Below, piece after piece: positions 8,292 to 17,278 of a stretch of DNA of 64,000 nt. This DNA comes from Streptomyces venezuelae ATCC 10712 (GTDB taxonomy: Bacteria > Actinomycetota > Actinomycetes > Streptomycetales > Streptomycetaceae): the NCBI RefSeq assembly GCF_008639165.1, contig NZ_CP029197.1, positions 5,956,001-6,020,000 of the forward strand, given 5' to 3'. Made by a program: the position numbers and the translations under genes. Each line of letters starts with the position of its first letter. The stretch's first letter is position 1. Below the pieces are notes generated by a model. It did not search any database, had not been told where the DNA came from, and saw only the letters and a program-made list of their open reading frames with translations.

Positions 8292-10475
8292 TCACCCCTG
8301 GACGGCAAGCACCAGCGGGAACACTCCTTCCGCTCCGGCCCGACGCAGCAACCGCGCCGCGACCGCGAGTGTCCAGCCGCTGTCGGACAGGTCGTCGACG
8401 AGCAGAACCGGACCACCGGCCGAGGCGAGACGACCCGCCAACTCCGCCGAGACCGTCAGGGTCTTCTGCAGGCCGACCACCCGCTGGGCGCTGTTGGTCC
8501 GCGACAGCCGCAGCTCCTCCGCCTCGGGTGTGTACTCCACTTCGCCGAGCAGGGGCATCCGGCCGATCTCGGCGATCCGCTGTCCGAGCGAGCCCACCAG
8601 CCGGGGTCTGCGGTGGGAGGCCACGGTGACCACCCCGGCGGGCCGGTCCGGGGCATCCGGTGCACCCGAGGCCCAACCTCCCGGCCCCTTGGCCCAGTCG
8701 GCGAGCACATGGACGACCGCCTGCACCACATCGTCCGGAACCGGACCGTCCGTGGCGGTGTCGGCCAGCAGCGGACGCAGCCGGTTGCCCCAGCCGATGT
8801 CCGAGAGCCGCCCGAGCGCCCGCCCGCCGAAGGCCTGCTCGCCGACCGGGATGCGACCCTTCAGATCGACCCCGACCGCGGCGAGTCCCGTCGGCCACAT
8901 CTTCCGGGGCTCGACCTCCACGCCCGGCCGCCCCAACTCTCCCTTGGCTGCGTCCAGCGCCGCGTCGGACACCTTCGGATCGAACCGGCTACCCGCGCAG
9001 TTGTCGCAGCGACCGCACGGAGCGGCCTCCTCGTCGTCGAGCTGGCGCCGCAGGAACTCCATCCGGCACCCCGAAGCCGACGCGTAGTCACGCATCGCCT
9101 GCTGCTCGGCCGCCCGCTGCCGCGCCACCCACGCGTAGCGCTCCGTGTCGTACACCCAGGGCCGGCCCGTGCTCTCCCATCCGCCCTTCACCCGACGCAC
9201 CGCACCGTCCACGTCGAGGACCTTGAGCATCGTCTCCAGACGTGTCCGGCGCAGCTCCACCAGCGGCTCGAGCGCGGGCAGCGACAGGGGCCGGCCGGCC
9301 TGCGCCAGCACGTCGATCGTGCGGCGCACCTGCTCCTCGGGCGGGAAGGCGACCGAGGCGAAGTAGCGCCAGATCGCCTCGTCCTCCTGCCCGGGCAGCA
9401 GAAGGACCTCGGCGTGCTCCACCCCGCGCCCGGCACGGCCGACCTGCTGGTAGTAGGCGATCGGGGAGGAAGGCGACCCGAGGTGCACGACGAACCCCAG
9501 GTCCGGCTTGTCGAAGCCCATGCCGAGGGCTGAGGTCGCCACCAGCGCCTTGACCCGGTTGCCCTGGAGATCGTCCTCCGCCTGCTGCCGGTCGGCGTTC
9601 TCCGTGCGGCCCGTGTACGAGGAGACCGTGTGCCCGCACTGGCGCAGGTAGGCCGTGACCTCGTCGGCCGCGGCGACCGTCAGGGTGTAGATGATCCCGG
9701 AGCCCGGCAGCTCGCCGAGATGGTCGGCGAGCCAGGCGAGCCGATGGGCCGCGTCCGGAAGTCTGACCACGCCCAGGCTGAGGCTCTCCCGGTCCAGAGG
9801 CCCGCGCAGCACCAGGGCGTCCGTGCCCGCGCCCGTCCCCAGCTGCTCGGCCACGTCCGCGGTCACCCGGGCGTTGGCCGTGGCGGTGGTGGCGAGCACC
9901 GGGACCCCGGACGGCAGGTCGGCGAGCATGGTGCGCAGGCGGCGGTAGTCGGGCCGGAAGTCGTGGCCCCAGTCCGAGATGCAGTGCGCCTCGTCGACGA
10001 CGAGCAGCCCGGTCGCGGCCGCGAGGCGCGGGAGGACCTGATCGCGGAAGTCGGGGTTGTTGAGCCGCTCCGGGCTCACCAGGAGCACGTCCACCTCACC
10101 GGCGGAGACCTCCTCCTGGACCGTGTCCCACTCCTCCGTGTTCGACGAGTTGATCGTCCGGGCGCGGATGCCCGCCCGGGCGGCCGCCTCCACCTGGTTG
10201 CGCATCAGCGCGAGGAGGGGGGAGACGATCACGGTCGGACCGCTGCCGCGCTCGCGCAGCAGCGAGGTCGCCACGAAGTACACGGCCGACTTGCCCCAGC
10301 CGGTCCGCTGCACCACGAGGGCCCGACGCCGGTCGGCCACCAGGGCCTCGATGGCCCGCCACTGGTCCTCGCGCAGTCTCGCCTCGCCCGTCGGGTCGGA
10401 GACGAGACGGGCGAGCACGGCATCGGCGGCGGTCCGCAGCGCGGCGCGGTCTTCCAGGGGGTCTGCGTGGGTCAT
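8292..10475 (-). CDS. recQ: RecQ-type ATP-dependent DNA helicase with PRTase-like tail
   Basis: A 727-residue 3'-5' DNA helicase. Walker A is QRTGWGKS (residues 56-63, Lys62) and motif II is DEAHCISDWGHDFRPDYRR from residue 161. Motif IV-VI blocks (ALVATSALGMGFDKPDLGFVVHLG, YYQQVGRAGRG) and the RQC zinc knuckle CGRCDNC are present. Instead of an HRDC domain, the last ~200 residues end in GPVLLVDDLSDSGWTL, a PRPP-binding loop of the type I phosphoribosyltransferase fold. The ATG at 10475 is chosen for its GGAGG site; an upstream ATG at 10535 lacks one. It is divergent from the DUF4192 gene. Confidence 0.92.
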   Translation of the reverse strand: MTHADPLEDRAALRTAADAVLARLVSDPTGEARLREDQWRAIEALVADRRRALVVQRTGWGKSAVYFVATSLLRERGSGPTVIVSPLLALMRNQVEAAARAGIRARTINSSNTEEWDTVQEEVSAGEVDVLLVSPERLNNPDFRDQVLPRLAAATGLLVVDEAHCISDWGHDFRPDYRRLRTMLADLPSGVPVLATTATANARVTADVAEQLGTGAGTDALVLRGPLDRESLSLGVVRLPDAAHRLAWLADHLGELPGSGIIYTLTVAAADEVTAYLRQCGHTVSSYTGRTENADRQQAEDDLQGNRVKALVATSALGMGFDKPDLGFVVHLGSPSSPIAYYQQVGRAGRGVEHAEVLLLPGQEDEAIWRYFASVAFPPEEQVRRTIDVLAQAGRPLSLPALEPLVELRRTRLETMLKVLDVDGAVRRVKGGWESTGRPWVYDTERYAWVARQRAAEQQAMRDYASASGCRMEFLRRQLDDEEAAPCGRCDNCAGSRFDPKVSDAALDAAKGELGRPGVEVEPRKMWPTGLAAVGVDLKGRIPVGEQAFGGRALGRLSDIGWGNRLRPLLADTATDGPVPDDVVQAVVHVLADWAKGPGGWASGAPDAPDRPAGVVTVASHRRPRLVGSLGQRIAEIGRMPLLGEVEYTPEAEELRLSRTNSAQRVVGLQKTLTVSAELAGRLASAGGPVLLVDDLSDSGWTLAVAARLLRRAGAEGVFPLVLAVQG

Positions 10476-10617
10476 GCCTCCATGCAACCCGATGCCTCGG
10501 ACATCGCGCGAACGAGCCACCGAACCTGTGGACAACTCGCGAGTCCGGCGGATGCCTCGTTCCGGGAGTTATCCACAGGGGTTTCGGATTTCGGAAGATC
10601 ACGAGACCGTCCTGACC

Positions 10618-12042
10618 ATGAACGCGAATCACCACGAAACCAGCGGACTGTCCCGTACCCAGCAGATCACCCTGCGAGGCCCTGCGGAACTCGCCGACGC
10701 CCTCCCGTTCGTGCTGGGCTTCCATCCCACGGACTCGGTCGTCCTCATCGCCCTCCACGGCGAGCACGGACGCTTCGGCGGCCGGGTCAGGCTCGGCATT
10801 CCCCGCTCGCCCCGCGAGTGGGCGTCCACCGCCGACCACCTCGCCGAATGCCTCGTCGAGGGCGGCTCCCGGAGCGGCGCACGACCGGACGGCATCGTCG
10901 TCTTCCTCTGCCAGGACCCCGGAGCCGGCGAGACGAGCCGCAGGGTCATGGAGCGCCTGCGCCCCTTCGCGCAGCTGCTGCGCATCGCCTGCGGCGCCCT
11001 CGACATCCCGGTCTACGAGGCCCTCTGCATCTCCGACGGCCTCTACTTCTCGTACTGCTGCCCGGACGCGCGCTGCTGTCCGCCCGACGGCACCCCGCTC
11101 GCCCTCAGCGGCACGTCGGTGATGGCCGCGACCGCGGCGTACGCCGGAGTGCAGGTACGGGGCTCGCTGCGGGACATGGAGAGCCGGTTCCGGCCGCCCG
11201 GCGGACCCCAGGAGGAGGCCCAGCGCGCGGCGCTGGACAGCGCGGCCGCCGCGATCGTCCCCCAGATCCTGGAGGACACGGAGGACGAGGGGCGCGAGAA
11301 GGTCCGCGAGGCGACGCTGAGGCTCGCCCGGGACATCCTCCGTCGGTTCGCCAACCCGGGAGGGGCCGAGCCGAGCCCGACGGGTGGCGCGGACACCACG
11401 GGCGCCATGGGCCGGACCCGCGCGCCGGGCGGCCCGACGGCGCGGGCCGACGCCGCCGACGACGCCCTGGTCGCGACCGAGGAGGCGGCGACGCTCATTC
11501 TCGGCCTCCAGGACCGGGTCACCCGTGACCGTGCCGCCGAATGGATGGAGGGCTGGGAAGGCACGGCAGCCCTGCGGCTCTGGCGGGTCCTCTCCCGGCG
11601 CTGCGTCGCCCCCTACCAGGAACACGCCGCCGCGCCGCTGACCCTCGCGGGCTGGACGGCCTGGTCCGGCGGCGACGAGCCGACCGCCCGGGTCGCCCTC
11701 GGGCTCGCGCTCGAAGCCGACCCGGAGTACGTCTTCGCCCGACTGCTCCACCAGGCCTGCAACGAAGGGCTCGACCCCGAGTCCCTCCGGAGCTGCCTGC
11801 GGACCGAGCGGGACACCCGGCTCGCCTCCCAGGAGGCCACTCCCGCCACCGCCCGAAGCGGCGGGGTGCGCTCGCCGCGCCCGCAGGGCGGCGGGCAGGC
11901 CCTCCGGAAGCCCGGCCGCCAGACCGGAGGAGGGGAGCGCCGTCCCTCGGCCGGAGTCCGGCCCGGCGGGCCCGCCACGGGGAAGCCGGGGAGCGGGACG
12001 CCGAGGCACGGCGGGCAGCGCGGCACCAGGAGTGGCCGATGA
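10618..12042 (+). CDS. DUF4192 domain-containing protein
   Basis: A 474-residue actinobacterial protein of unknown function. The DUF4192 core begins at ITLRGPAELADALPFVLGFHPTDSVVLIAL (residues 15-45) and continues to about residue 390 (CISDGLYFSYCCPDARCCPPDGTPL, a cysteine-rich loop, and WRVLSRRC). The last 80 residues are basic and disordered (Arg/Gly/Pro-rich). The ATG at 10618 is chosen because the conserved region starts just after it, although the frame is open much further upstream inside recQ's antisense. The intergenic region shared with recQ is 142 nt. Confidence 0.85.
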   Translation: MNANHHETSGLSRTQQITLRGPAELADALPFVLGFHPTDSVVLIALHGEHGRFGGRVRLGIPRSPREWASTADHLAECLVEGGSRSGARPDGIVVFLCQDPGAGETSRRVMERLRPFAQLLRIACGALDIPVYEALCISDGLYFSYCCPDARCCPPDGTPLALSGTSVMAATAAYAGVQVRGSLRDMESRFRPPGGPQEEAQRAALDSAAAAIVPQILEDTEDEGREKVREATLRLARDILRRFANPGGAEPSPTGGADTTGAMGRTRAPGGPTARADAADDALVATEEAATLILGLQDRVTRDRAAEWMEGWEGTAALRLWRVLSRRCVAPYQEHAAAPLTLAGWTAWSGGDEPTARVALGLALEADPEYVFARLLHQACNEGLDPESLRSCLRTERDTRLASQEATPATARSGGVRSPRPQGGGQALRKPGRQTGGGERRPSAGVRPGGPATGKPGSGTPRHGGQRGTRSGR

Positions 12043-12157
12043 CGACCGTGACCCGGCCGCACGCGGGCGCGTTCACCTCTCTGGCGGCGTCGTCCGAACC
12101 CTCCCGCCGACGCCCCGCCGGCCGCCCGGTTCGCACAGAGAGCACCCCGTACCCGCC

Positions 12158-14233
12158 ATGGCCCTCAGCCCTCTCCCGGCCCCCGGCCGCCCTGGACCCC
12201 CGATCGACCCGCCTCCCGGGCGCCGGCCCGGCACCGGCGTCGCGCCCCCGGGACCGGTACGGCCCGCGGAGCTCCCCTCGGTGCACGGTGCGCTCCTCTG
12301 CGTCGCCCTGCCCGCCCTCGCCGTCTGCGCCGAGCACGGCCAGCTCACCGGCGAGGGGCCCGAAGGGGTGTACGCGGCGGGGCGAAGGCTCCTGGCCCGC
12401 TGCGTCCTGCGGGTGGCGGGGCGTGAGCCCGTCGCCCTCCAGGGCCGGCTGGCGGCCGCGGACCGGGCGGTGTTCCTCGGAGCCCTCCGGGTCCCCGGGG
12501 ACATGGGGCCCGACCCCGGTCTCACCGTCGAGCGCACCCGGAGCGCCGACGGAACCGAGCGGATCACCTTGCGCAGTGCCGTCCCCCGCCCCCTCAGGCT
12601 CCCGGTGGAAATCGCTCTGGGCACGGATCTCGCGGACCTGGGCGCGGTGGCGTCCGGCAGACCCCGGCCCGAACTCGCCGCGAGCGTCCACGGCACCGGC
12701 CTGCGCTGGACCGGCGGGGACGGAAGGTCCGTCGCCGTCACGGCGGACCCGCCGCCGACGGACGCCCTGGCGGCGGCCGGAGTACTGCGCTGGGAGGCCG
12801 AGCTGCCGCCCGGGGGCACGTTCACCCTCCAGCTCCGGGTACGTGAGGGCGCGCCCGGCCGCCCCACCGCCGCCCCGTCGGCCGCGGGCGCCGGACGGCC
12901 CGGCGGCCACCTCCTCGCCGAGGCCCACGCGGAGGGCGACGACCACCGCCCGGGAGAACTGCTGCGGGTCTCCGTCGAGGACCTGCGGGCCCTGCTCCAG
13001 CGTGACCGGGCCCACCCCGCGGACGTTCACCTCGCGGCCGGTGTCCCCTGGCGCTGCGGACCCGTCACCGCCGAGGCGCTCTGGGCGGCCCGCATGGCGC
13101 TGCCGCTCGGCACCCGTCTCGCCGTCACCACACTGCGGGCCCTGGGCCGTACCCAACTCGCCGGAGCCGGACCCCAGTCCGGCCGCATCCCCGGACCCCT
13201 CCGGGACGCGGGTCCGCACCTCCCGCCCCGCTGCACGGGCATCGAGGCCACCCTCGCCTTCCCCGTGGTGCTCGCCGAGGCCCGCCGCTGGGGCTTGCCG
13301 GCCGCGGATCTGGAGGAGCTGCTTCCCACGGCGGAGCGCTGCCTCGGCTGGCTGCGCCGGACGCTCGACGGGAGCGGTCTCGTCCCGGACCCGGGGCCCG
13401 ACGGACCCTGGCGGGCCGAGACCCAGGCGCACGCGCACCGCGCGGCCCTGCTCGGTGCCGACCTGCTCGACGCCTGCGAGCGGCCCGGGGGAGACGCGCT
13501 GCGCGAAGCGGCACGCGGCCTGCGGGAGCGCTTCAGGCGGGAATTCTGGCTCGACGACCGTGCGGGCGGCCGCCCCGCCGTCGCCCGTGGACCGGACGGC
13601 CGGACCTGGCCCCACCTGGGTGGCTGGGCCGCGCATCTGCTCGACACCGGACTGCTGGGAGGCGGCAGCCATGCGCGGGGCCTCCTCGACGGGGCGGAGA
13701 CGGAGCAGGTGGCGAGGCTGCTCGGCACACCCGCGCTGGACTCCGGCTGGGGTCTGCGCGGCCTGGGAGCGAAGGAGCCGGGCTACAACCCCTTCGGCCA
13801 CCGGGCCGGAGCGGTGCGGTCGCACGAGACGGCGGTGGCCGTGGCCGGGCTGGCCGCCGCCGGCCACGAGAAGGAGGCGGCCTCCCTGCTGCGCGGGCTG
13901 CTCGACGCGGCGGAGGCGTTCACGTACCGGCTGCCCGAGATGTACGCGGGGGAGCAGCGGACGGCCGGCGCCCGCCCGGTGCCGCACCCCGCCGCCTGCC
14001 GGCCCGCGGCCGTCGCGGCCGCCGGAGCCCTGCACGCGCTGCTGGCGCTCGCCGGTATCCGGCCGGACGCACCCGGCCGGTCCGTGTCGACCCATCCGCT
14101 GCGGTCGGCGCCGCTCGGGGCGATCCGGTTCTCGGGGCTCGTGGTCGCGGGAGAGCCGTTCGCCGTGCGGGTCGGCAGGCTCGGTCTCGGTATGGTCGAG
14201 CAGGCCGCAGAGGGTCTTCAACTGGGGGTGTGA
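12158..14233 (+). CDS. Glycogen debranching-like protein (amylo-alpha-1,6-glucosidase family)
   Basis: A 691-residue protein. The N-terminal glycogen-debranching domain (VHGALLCVALPALAVCAEHGQLTGEGPEGVYAAGRRLLARC, residues 48-90) is followed by a mannosyl-oligosaccharide-glucosidase-like alpha/alpha barrel, with ETQAHAHRAALLGADLLDAC and a YNPFGHRAGAVRSHETA block. Family members usually carry W-P-H-D in that last block; here it reads R-S-H-E, so the catalytic competence is uncertain. Start choice is difficult: GTG 12032 and ATG 12158 are in frame, whereas ATG 12039, which has the best ribosome-binding site, is in another frame. It follows the DUF4192 gene closely and may be co-transcribed with it. 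Confidence 0.8.
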   Translation: MALSPLPAPGRPGPPIDPPPGRRPGTGVAPPGPVRPAELPSVHGALLCVALPALAVCAEHGQLTGEGPEGVYAAGRRLLARCVLRVAGREPVALQGRLAAADRAVFLGALRVPGDMGPDPGLTVERTRSADGTERITLRSAVPRPLRLPVEIALGTDLADLGAVASGRPRPELAASVHGTGLRWTGGDGRSVAVTADPPPTDALAAAGVLRWEAELPPGGTFTLQLRVREGAPGRPTAAPSAAGAGRPGGHLLAEAHAEGDDHRPGELLRVSVEDLRALLQRDRAHPADVHLAAGVPWRCGPVTAEALWAARMALPLGTRLAVTTLRALGRTQLAGAGPQSGRIPGPLRDAGPHLPPRCTGIEATLAFPVVLAEARRWGLPAADLEELLPTAERCLGWLRRTLDGSGLVPDPGPDGPWRAETQAHAHRAALLGADLLDACERPGGDALREAARGLRERFRREFWLDDRAGGRPAVARGPDGRTWPHLGGWAAHLLDTGLLGGGSHARGLLDGAETEQVARLLGTPALDSGWGLRGLGAKEPGYNPFGHRAGAVRSHETAVAVAGLAAAGHEKEAASLLRGLLDAAEAFTYRLPEMYAGEQRTAGARPVPHPAACRPAAVAAAGALHALLALAGIRPDAPGRSVSTHPLRSAPLGAIRFSGLVVAGEPFAVRVGRLGLGMVEQAAEGLQLGV

Positions 14234-14314
14234 CGGGATGCCGGACACGGACACGACGGAAGCCTCGCGGGCGGGCGGGCGAGTCATCGCCGGTGCTTCC
14301 GAGGGGCGTGCTTA

Positions 14315-14329
14315 TCGTCAGGAAGACGA
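14315..14329. promoter_or_regulatory. Candidate operator for the NUDIX/NrtR regulator
   Basis: TCGTC-AGGAA-GACGA is a perfect 5-nt inverted repeat directly abutting the TATGAT -10 element. That is the position expected for autoregulation. Confidence 0.45.
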
Positions 14330-14330
14330 C

Positions 14331-14336
14331 TATGAT
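14331..14336 (+). promoter_or_regulatory. Candidate -10 element (TATGAT), leaderless
   Basis: TATGAT ends exactly 6 nt before the ATG at 14343. No Shine-Dalgarno sequence is present. Confidence 0.6.
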
Positions 14337-14342
14337 CGCGGC

Positions 14343-15209
14343 ATGCCTCCCTACGACCCGTCGGCCTTTCCGCCCTTCGCCGTCACCGTCGATCTGGTCG
14401 TGCTCACCGTGCGCCGCCACGCGCTCTGCACCCTGGTCGTACGACGGGGAGAAGCGCCGTTCCAGGGGCGCTGGGCGCTGCCCGGCGGCTTCGTGCGCGC
14501 GGAGGAGGACCTCGGGGCCGCGGCCGCCCGCGAGCTGGTCGAGGAGACGGGACTCTGCGCCCACGATCCGGCCGCCCCGCCGCCCGTGCCGAGCAACGGC
14601 GCGCACCTGGAGCAGCTCGCGACGTACGGCGCGCCCGACCGTGACCCCCGGATGCGCGTGGTGAGCGTCGCGCACCTGGCGCTCGCCCCGGATCTTCCCG
14701 CCCCGAGGGCCGGTGGCGACGCGAACAGCGCCCGCTGGGCGCCCGTCGAGGAGCTCCTCGGTGAGGACGTGCTCGCCGCGACCTCGACGGCTGGTGGTGC
14801 TCCTGGCGGCACTGGGTCTGCGGCGCCCGCCGGGTCCGCGGCGCTCGCCGGTGACGAGACGGACGCCGGAGACGACGAGAAGGAAGCGGGGCCTGGGGCG
14901 CTCGCCTTCGACCACGCCCGCATCCTCGCCGATGGGGTGGAGCGCGCCCGCTCGAAGATCGAGTACTCCTCGCTGGCCACGGCCTTCTGCCCTCCGGAGT
15001 TCACGGTCGGGGAGCTGCGTCGGGTGTACGAGGCGGTCTGGGGTGTGTCCCTCGACCCCCGCAACTTCCACCGGAAGGTGACCGGCACGCCCGGCTTCCT
15101 GGTCCCGGCCGGTGGCACCACGACCCGTCAGGGCGGTCGCCCCGCCCAGCTCTTCAGGGCAGGTGGGGCCACCCTCCTCAACCCGCCGATGCTCCGTCCC
15201 GAGGTCTGA
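14343..15209 (+). CDS. NUDIX hydrolase with NrtR-type DNA-binding domain
   Basis: A 288-residue protein with an N-terminal NUDIX fold (residues 12-150) and a C-terminal winged helix of the NrtR family (EFTVGELRRVYEAVWGVSLDPRNFHRKV, residues 219-246). The NUDIX box GGFVRAEEDLGAAAARELVEETGL is largely intact, including REL.EETG. NrtR proteins typically sense ADP-ribose or related nucleotides and repress NAD-metabolism genes, but no NAD gene lies nearby. An Ala/Gly-rich linker (residues 150-185) joins the domains. The leaderless start at 14343 is supported by TATGAT 6 nt upstream. Confidence 0.88.
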   Translation: MPPYDPSAFPPFAVTVDLVVLTVRRHALCTLVVRRGEAPFQGRWALPGGFVRAEEDLGAAAARELVEETGLCAHDPAAPPPVPSNGAHLEQLATYGAPDRDPRMRVVSVAHLALAPDLPAPRAGGDANSARWAPVEELLGEDVLAATSTAGGAPGGTGSAAPAGSAALAGDETDAGDDEKEAGPGALAFDHARILADGVERARSKIEYSSLATAFCPPEFTVGELRRVYEAVWGVSLDPRNFHRKVTGTPGFLVPAGGTTTRQGGRPAQLFRAGGATLLNPPMLRPEV

Positions 15210-15330
15210 CGGACGGGCACGTCCACGCCCCAGGACGCCAACCATGCACTGAAAGTCCGAAATGTAGCGTTATCTTGCTGCGGTAGCGCCGCCCTGCCGC
15301 GGAGCGGTGTCACCTACCGCGAGAGAAGCG

Positions 15331-17118
15331 ATGCTCCAGGCAATCGGACTGACCAGCAATCCCCGCCGCGATCGCCCGCTCGCCGTGGACGATCTGACCT
15401 TCGAGGCCCGGCCCGGCGCCGTGACCGCACTTCTCGGCTCCTCGGGCTCCGGCAAGACCACCGCGCTCCGGCTCATGCTCGAACTGGAGCCGGGCCGTGG
15501 GATCACGTACTTCCGCGGGCGGCCGCTGCACCGCATCGCCCATCCTCCGCGCGAGGTGGGCGTGCTCCTCGGCGACGTCCCGGGACATCCCTCCCGCACG
15601 CTCCGGGGCCAGCTGCGGATGCTCGGGGCCGCCACGGGGGTTCCCGCCTCGCGCGCCGATGAACTGACGAAGATCGTGGGCCTGACGGGTCTGGAGCGTC
15701 GGCGGATCGGCACCCTTCCGATCGGCGCCGACCGCCGACTCGGCCTCGCCTCGGCGCTGTTGGGCGACCCCCACACCCTGCTGCTGGACGAGCCGGCCGC
15801 CGGACTCTCCGTACCCGAGAGCGCGTGGCTGTACGAGCTCCTGCGCGCGCACGCGGACAAGGGGGGAACCGTGCTCTACACGACGGAGGACCCCAAGGAC
15901 GCGGCCCGGAACGCCGATCGGGTCGTCACGCTCCACGGCGGTCGGCTCGTGGCCGACCAGGATGCCGCCGAGTTCGCCCGTACCCGGCTGCGTCCCCGGG
16001 TGGCGGTCCGCACCCCGCAGGCCGCGCGACTGGCCGCCGCCGTGACCCAGGAGGCCAGGGCGGCCCGCCGACCGGTCGAGGTGGTGGCCGAGGGCGGCAA
16101 CCGCCTGTCCGTCTACGGGAGCGACTGCGCGGCCGTCGGTGACACGGCGTTCCGTCACGGGGTACCGGTCCACCGGCTCGCCGTGGAGACCGGCGACACC
16201 GGCCCCGTACCGCGAGCGCGCGAGGGAGACGGCCATGGGGAAACCACCACCGAGCCCCGGGCCGACGCGCCCCGAGACGCCGACTCCCCGGCCGTCGGGC
16301 CCCGTGCGGAGTCGGCGGGCGGGGCCGCAAGCGTGCGGCGGCCGGCTCGGTCGCCGCTGCGTCCGCTGAGGTACGAGGTCCGCCGGCTCCTGGGCGTGCC
16401 GTCCACGCCGCTCGTCGTGGCGGCCGTCCTGCTCGGCTCCGTGACGCTCGCGCTGCTCCTCGGGCGGGGCGGACGCGCCGCTCTGCCGGCCGTCCTGGCC
16501 GGCTGGCCCGCGCTCTCCCCCCTCCCGCCCGCCGCCCTCGGGGCCGGACTGCTCGGGGCCTTCTCCTTCGGTGAGGAGTACCGCTATCCCGCGCTCACCA
16601 CGGGCCGGGGAGCCGTGCCCCGCAGGCCCGGCCTCCTGCTGGCGAAGCTCACCGTCGCGGCCGCCGTCGCGCTGGTGCTCGGGGCAGTCGTCGTGGTGGC
16701 GGATCTGGAGGCCCTGCGGTTCGTCTACGGCCAGGAGTTGATCACCGTGCCGAAGAACTGGCCGACGCTCTGCGCGAGTTGGCTGGGCCTGCTGGTGGGG
16801 TGCGCCTGGGCCGGGGTCCTCGGGGCGGGGGTGTTCCGGGCCGCGGGGGCCGGTGTGGCGGCCGTGCTCGCCGTACCGGTCGCCTTCGTTCCGCTGATGC
16901 AGAAGGTGCTGACGGGGCCGTCGGTGCGCTCGGCCGCCGGACTTCCGGCACGGTTGCGCGAGTTCGCCGGTCCGCAGTGGTCACCGGCGGCGGACCGGTG
17001 GGTGGCGGGGGCGTTGAAGGTGCTCGGCCAGCCCGCGGGGGTGGCTCTTCTTCTGACGTTGACCGGCCTGCTGTGTGCATATGTGTTCACCGGCCTTCGT
17101 CGTAAGGCCCGTTGGTGA
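15331..17118 (+). CDS. ABC transporter ATP-binding/permease fusion protein
   Basis: A 595-residue protein joining an ABC ATPase (residues 1-215) to a six-helix-like membrane domain (about 350-590) through a charged linker. Walker A is LLGSSGSGKTTA and Walker B is HTLLLDEPAAGL. The signature that normally reads LSGGQ/M is PIGADRR, and the Q-loop region is GVLLGDV, so ATPase activity may be altered. An in-frame GTG at 15307 is passed over because GAGAGAAG precedes the ATG at 15331. Immediately upstream of whiH, it is conserved in this position in streptomycetes. Substrate unknown. Confidence 0.82.
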   Translation: MLQAIGLTSNPRRDRPLAVDDLTFEARPGAVTALLGSSGSGKTTALRLMLELEPGRGITYFRGRPLHRIAHPPREVGVLLGDVPGHPSRTLRGQLRMLGAATGVPASRADELTKIVGLTGLERRRIGTLPIGADRRLGLASALLGDPHTLLLDEPAAGLSVPESAWLYELLRAHADKGGTVLYTTEDPKDAARNADRVVTLHGGRLVADQDAAEFARTRLRPRVAVRTPQAARLAAAVTQEARAARRPVEVVAEGGNRLSVYGSDCAAVGDTAFRHGVPVHRLAVETGDTGPVPRAREGDGHGETTTEPRADAPRDADSPAVGPRAESAGGAASVRRPARSPLRPLRYEVRRLLGVPSTPLVVAAVLLGSVTLALLLGRGGRAALPAVLAGWPALSPLPPAALGAGLLGAFSFGEEYRYPALTTGRGAVPRRPGLLLAKLTVAAAVALVLGAVVVVADLEALRFVYGQELITVPKNWPTLCASWLGLLVGCAWAGVLGAGVFRAAGAGVAAVLAVPVAFVPLMQKVLTGPSVRSAAGLPARLREFAGPQWSPAADRWVAGALKVLGQPAGVALLLTLTGLLCAYVFTGLRRKARW

Positions 17119-17243
17119 TCACTTTCGGACCGGGAGGTTCCGTTTCATGGTCAACTCCCCTGAAATCTGCCGGTTATGTCCGATTAATCGTCAATTGTGT
17201 AGGGGGTGCCGATCACCCTTTCGTGTGCTTTTCACCAAAGACC

Positions 17244-17271
17244 TCAAGGGTCACGGAAGCAACGCCGACAA
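17244..17271 (+). promoter_or_regulatory. Candidate sigma-WhiG promoter of whiH
   Basis: TCAA (17244-17247), then 16 nt, then GCCGACAA (17264-17271) resembles the sigma-WhiG/FliA-type consensus TAAA-N15/16-GCCGATAA. It would start transcription at about 17278, essentially at the whiH GTG. whiH is a known sigma-WhiG target in S. coelicolor. Confidence 0.6.
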
Positions 17272-17278
17272 AGGATGC

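Noticed and set aside
7089..9533. An 814-codon plus-strand frame over recQ
   Set aside because: It spans two genes on the opposite strand, has no recognisable domain, and its start lies inside another gene.
11519..14287. A 922-codon open frame on the minus strand
   Set aside because: Antisense to the DUF4192 and debranching-like genes, with low-complexity Gly/Arg/Ala translation. A shadow of third-position GC bias.
17075..17278. An upstream extension of WhiH by 68 residues
   Set aside because: The extra sequence overlaps the ABC gene, is Cys- and Phe-rich without homology, and a sigma-WhiG-like promoter lies within it.
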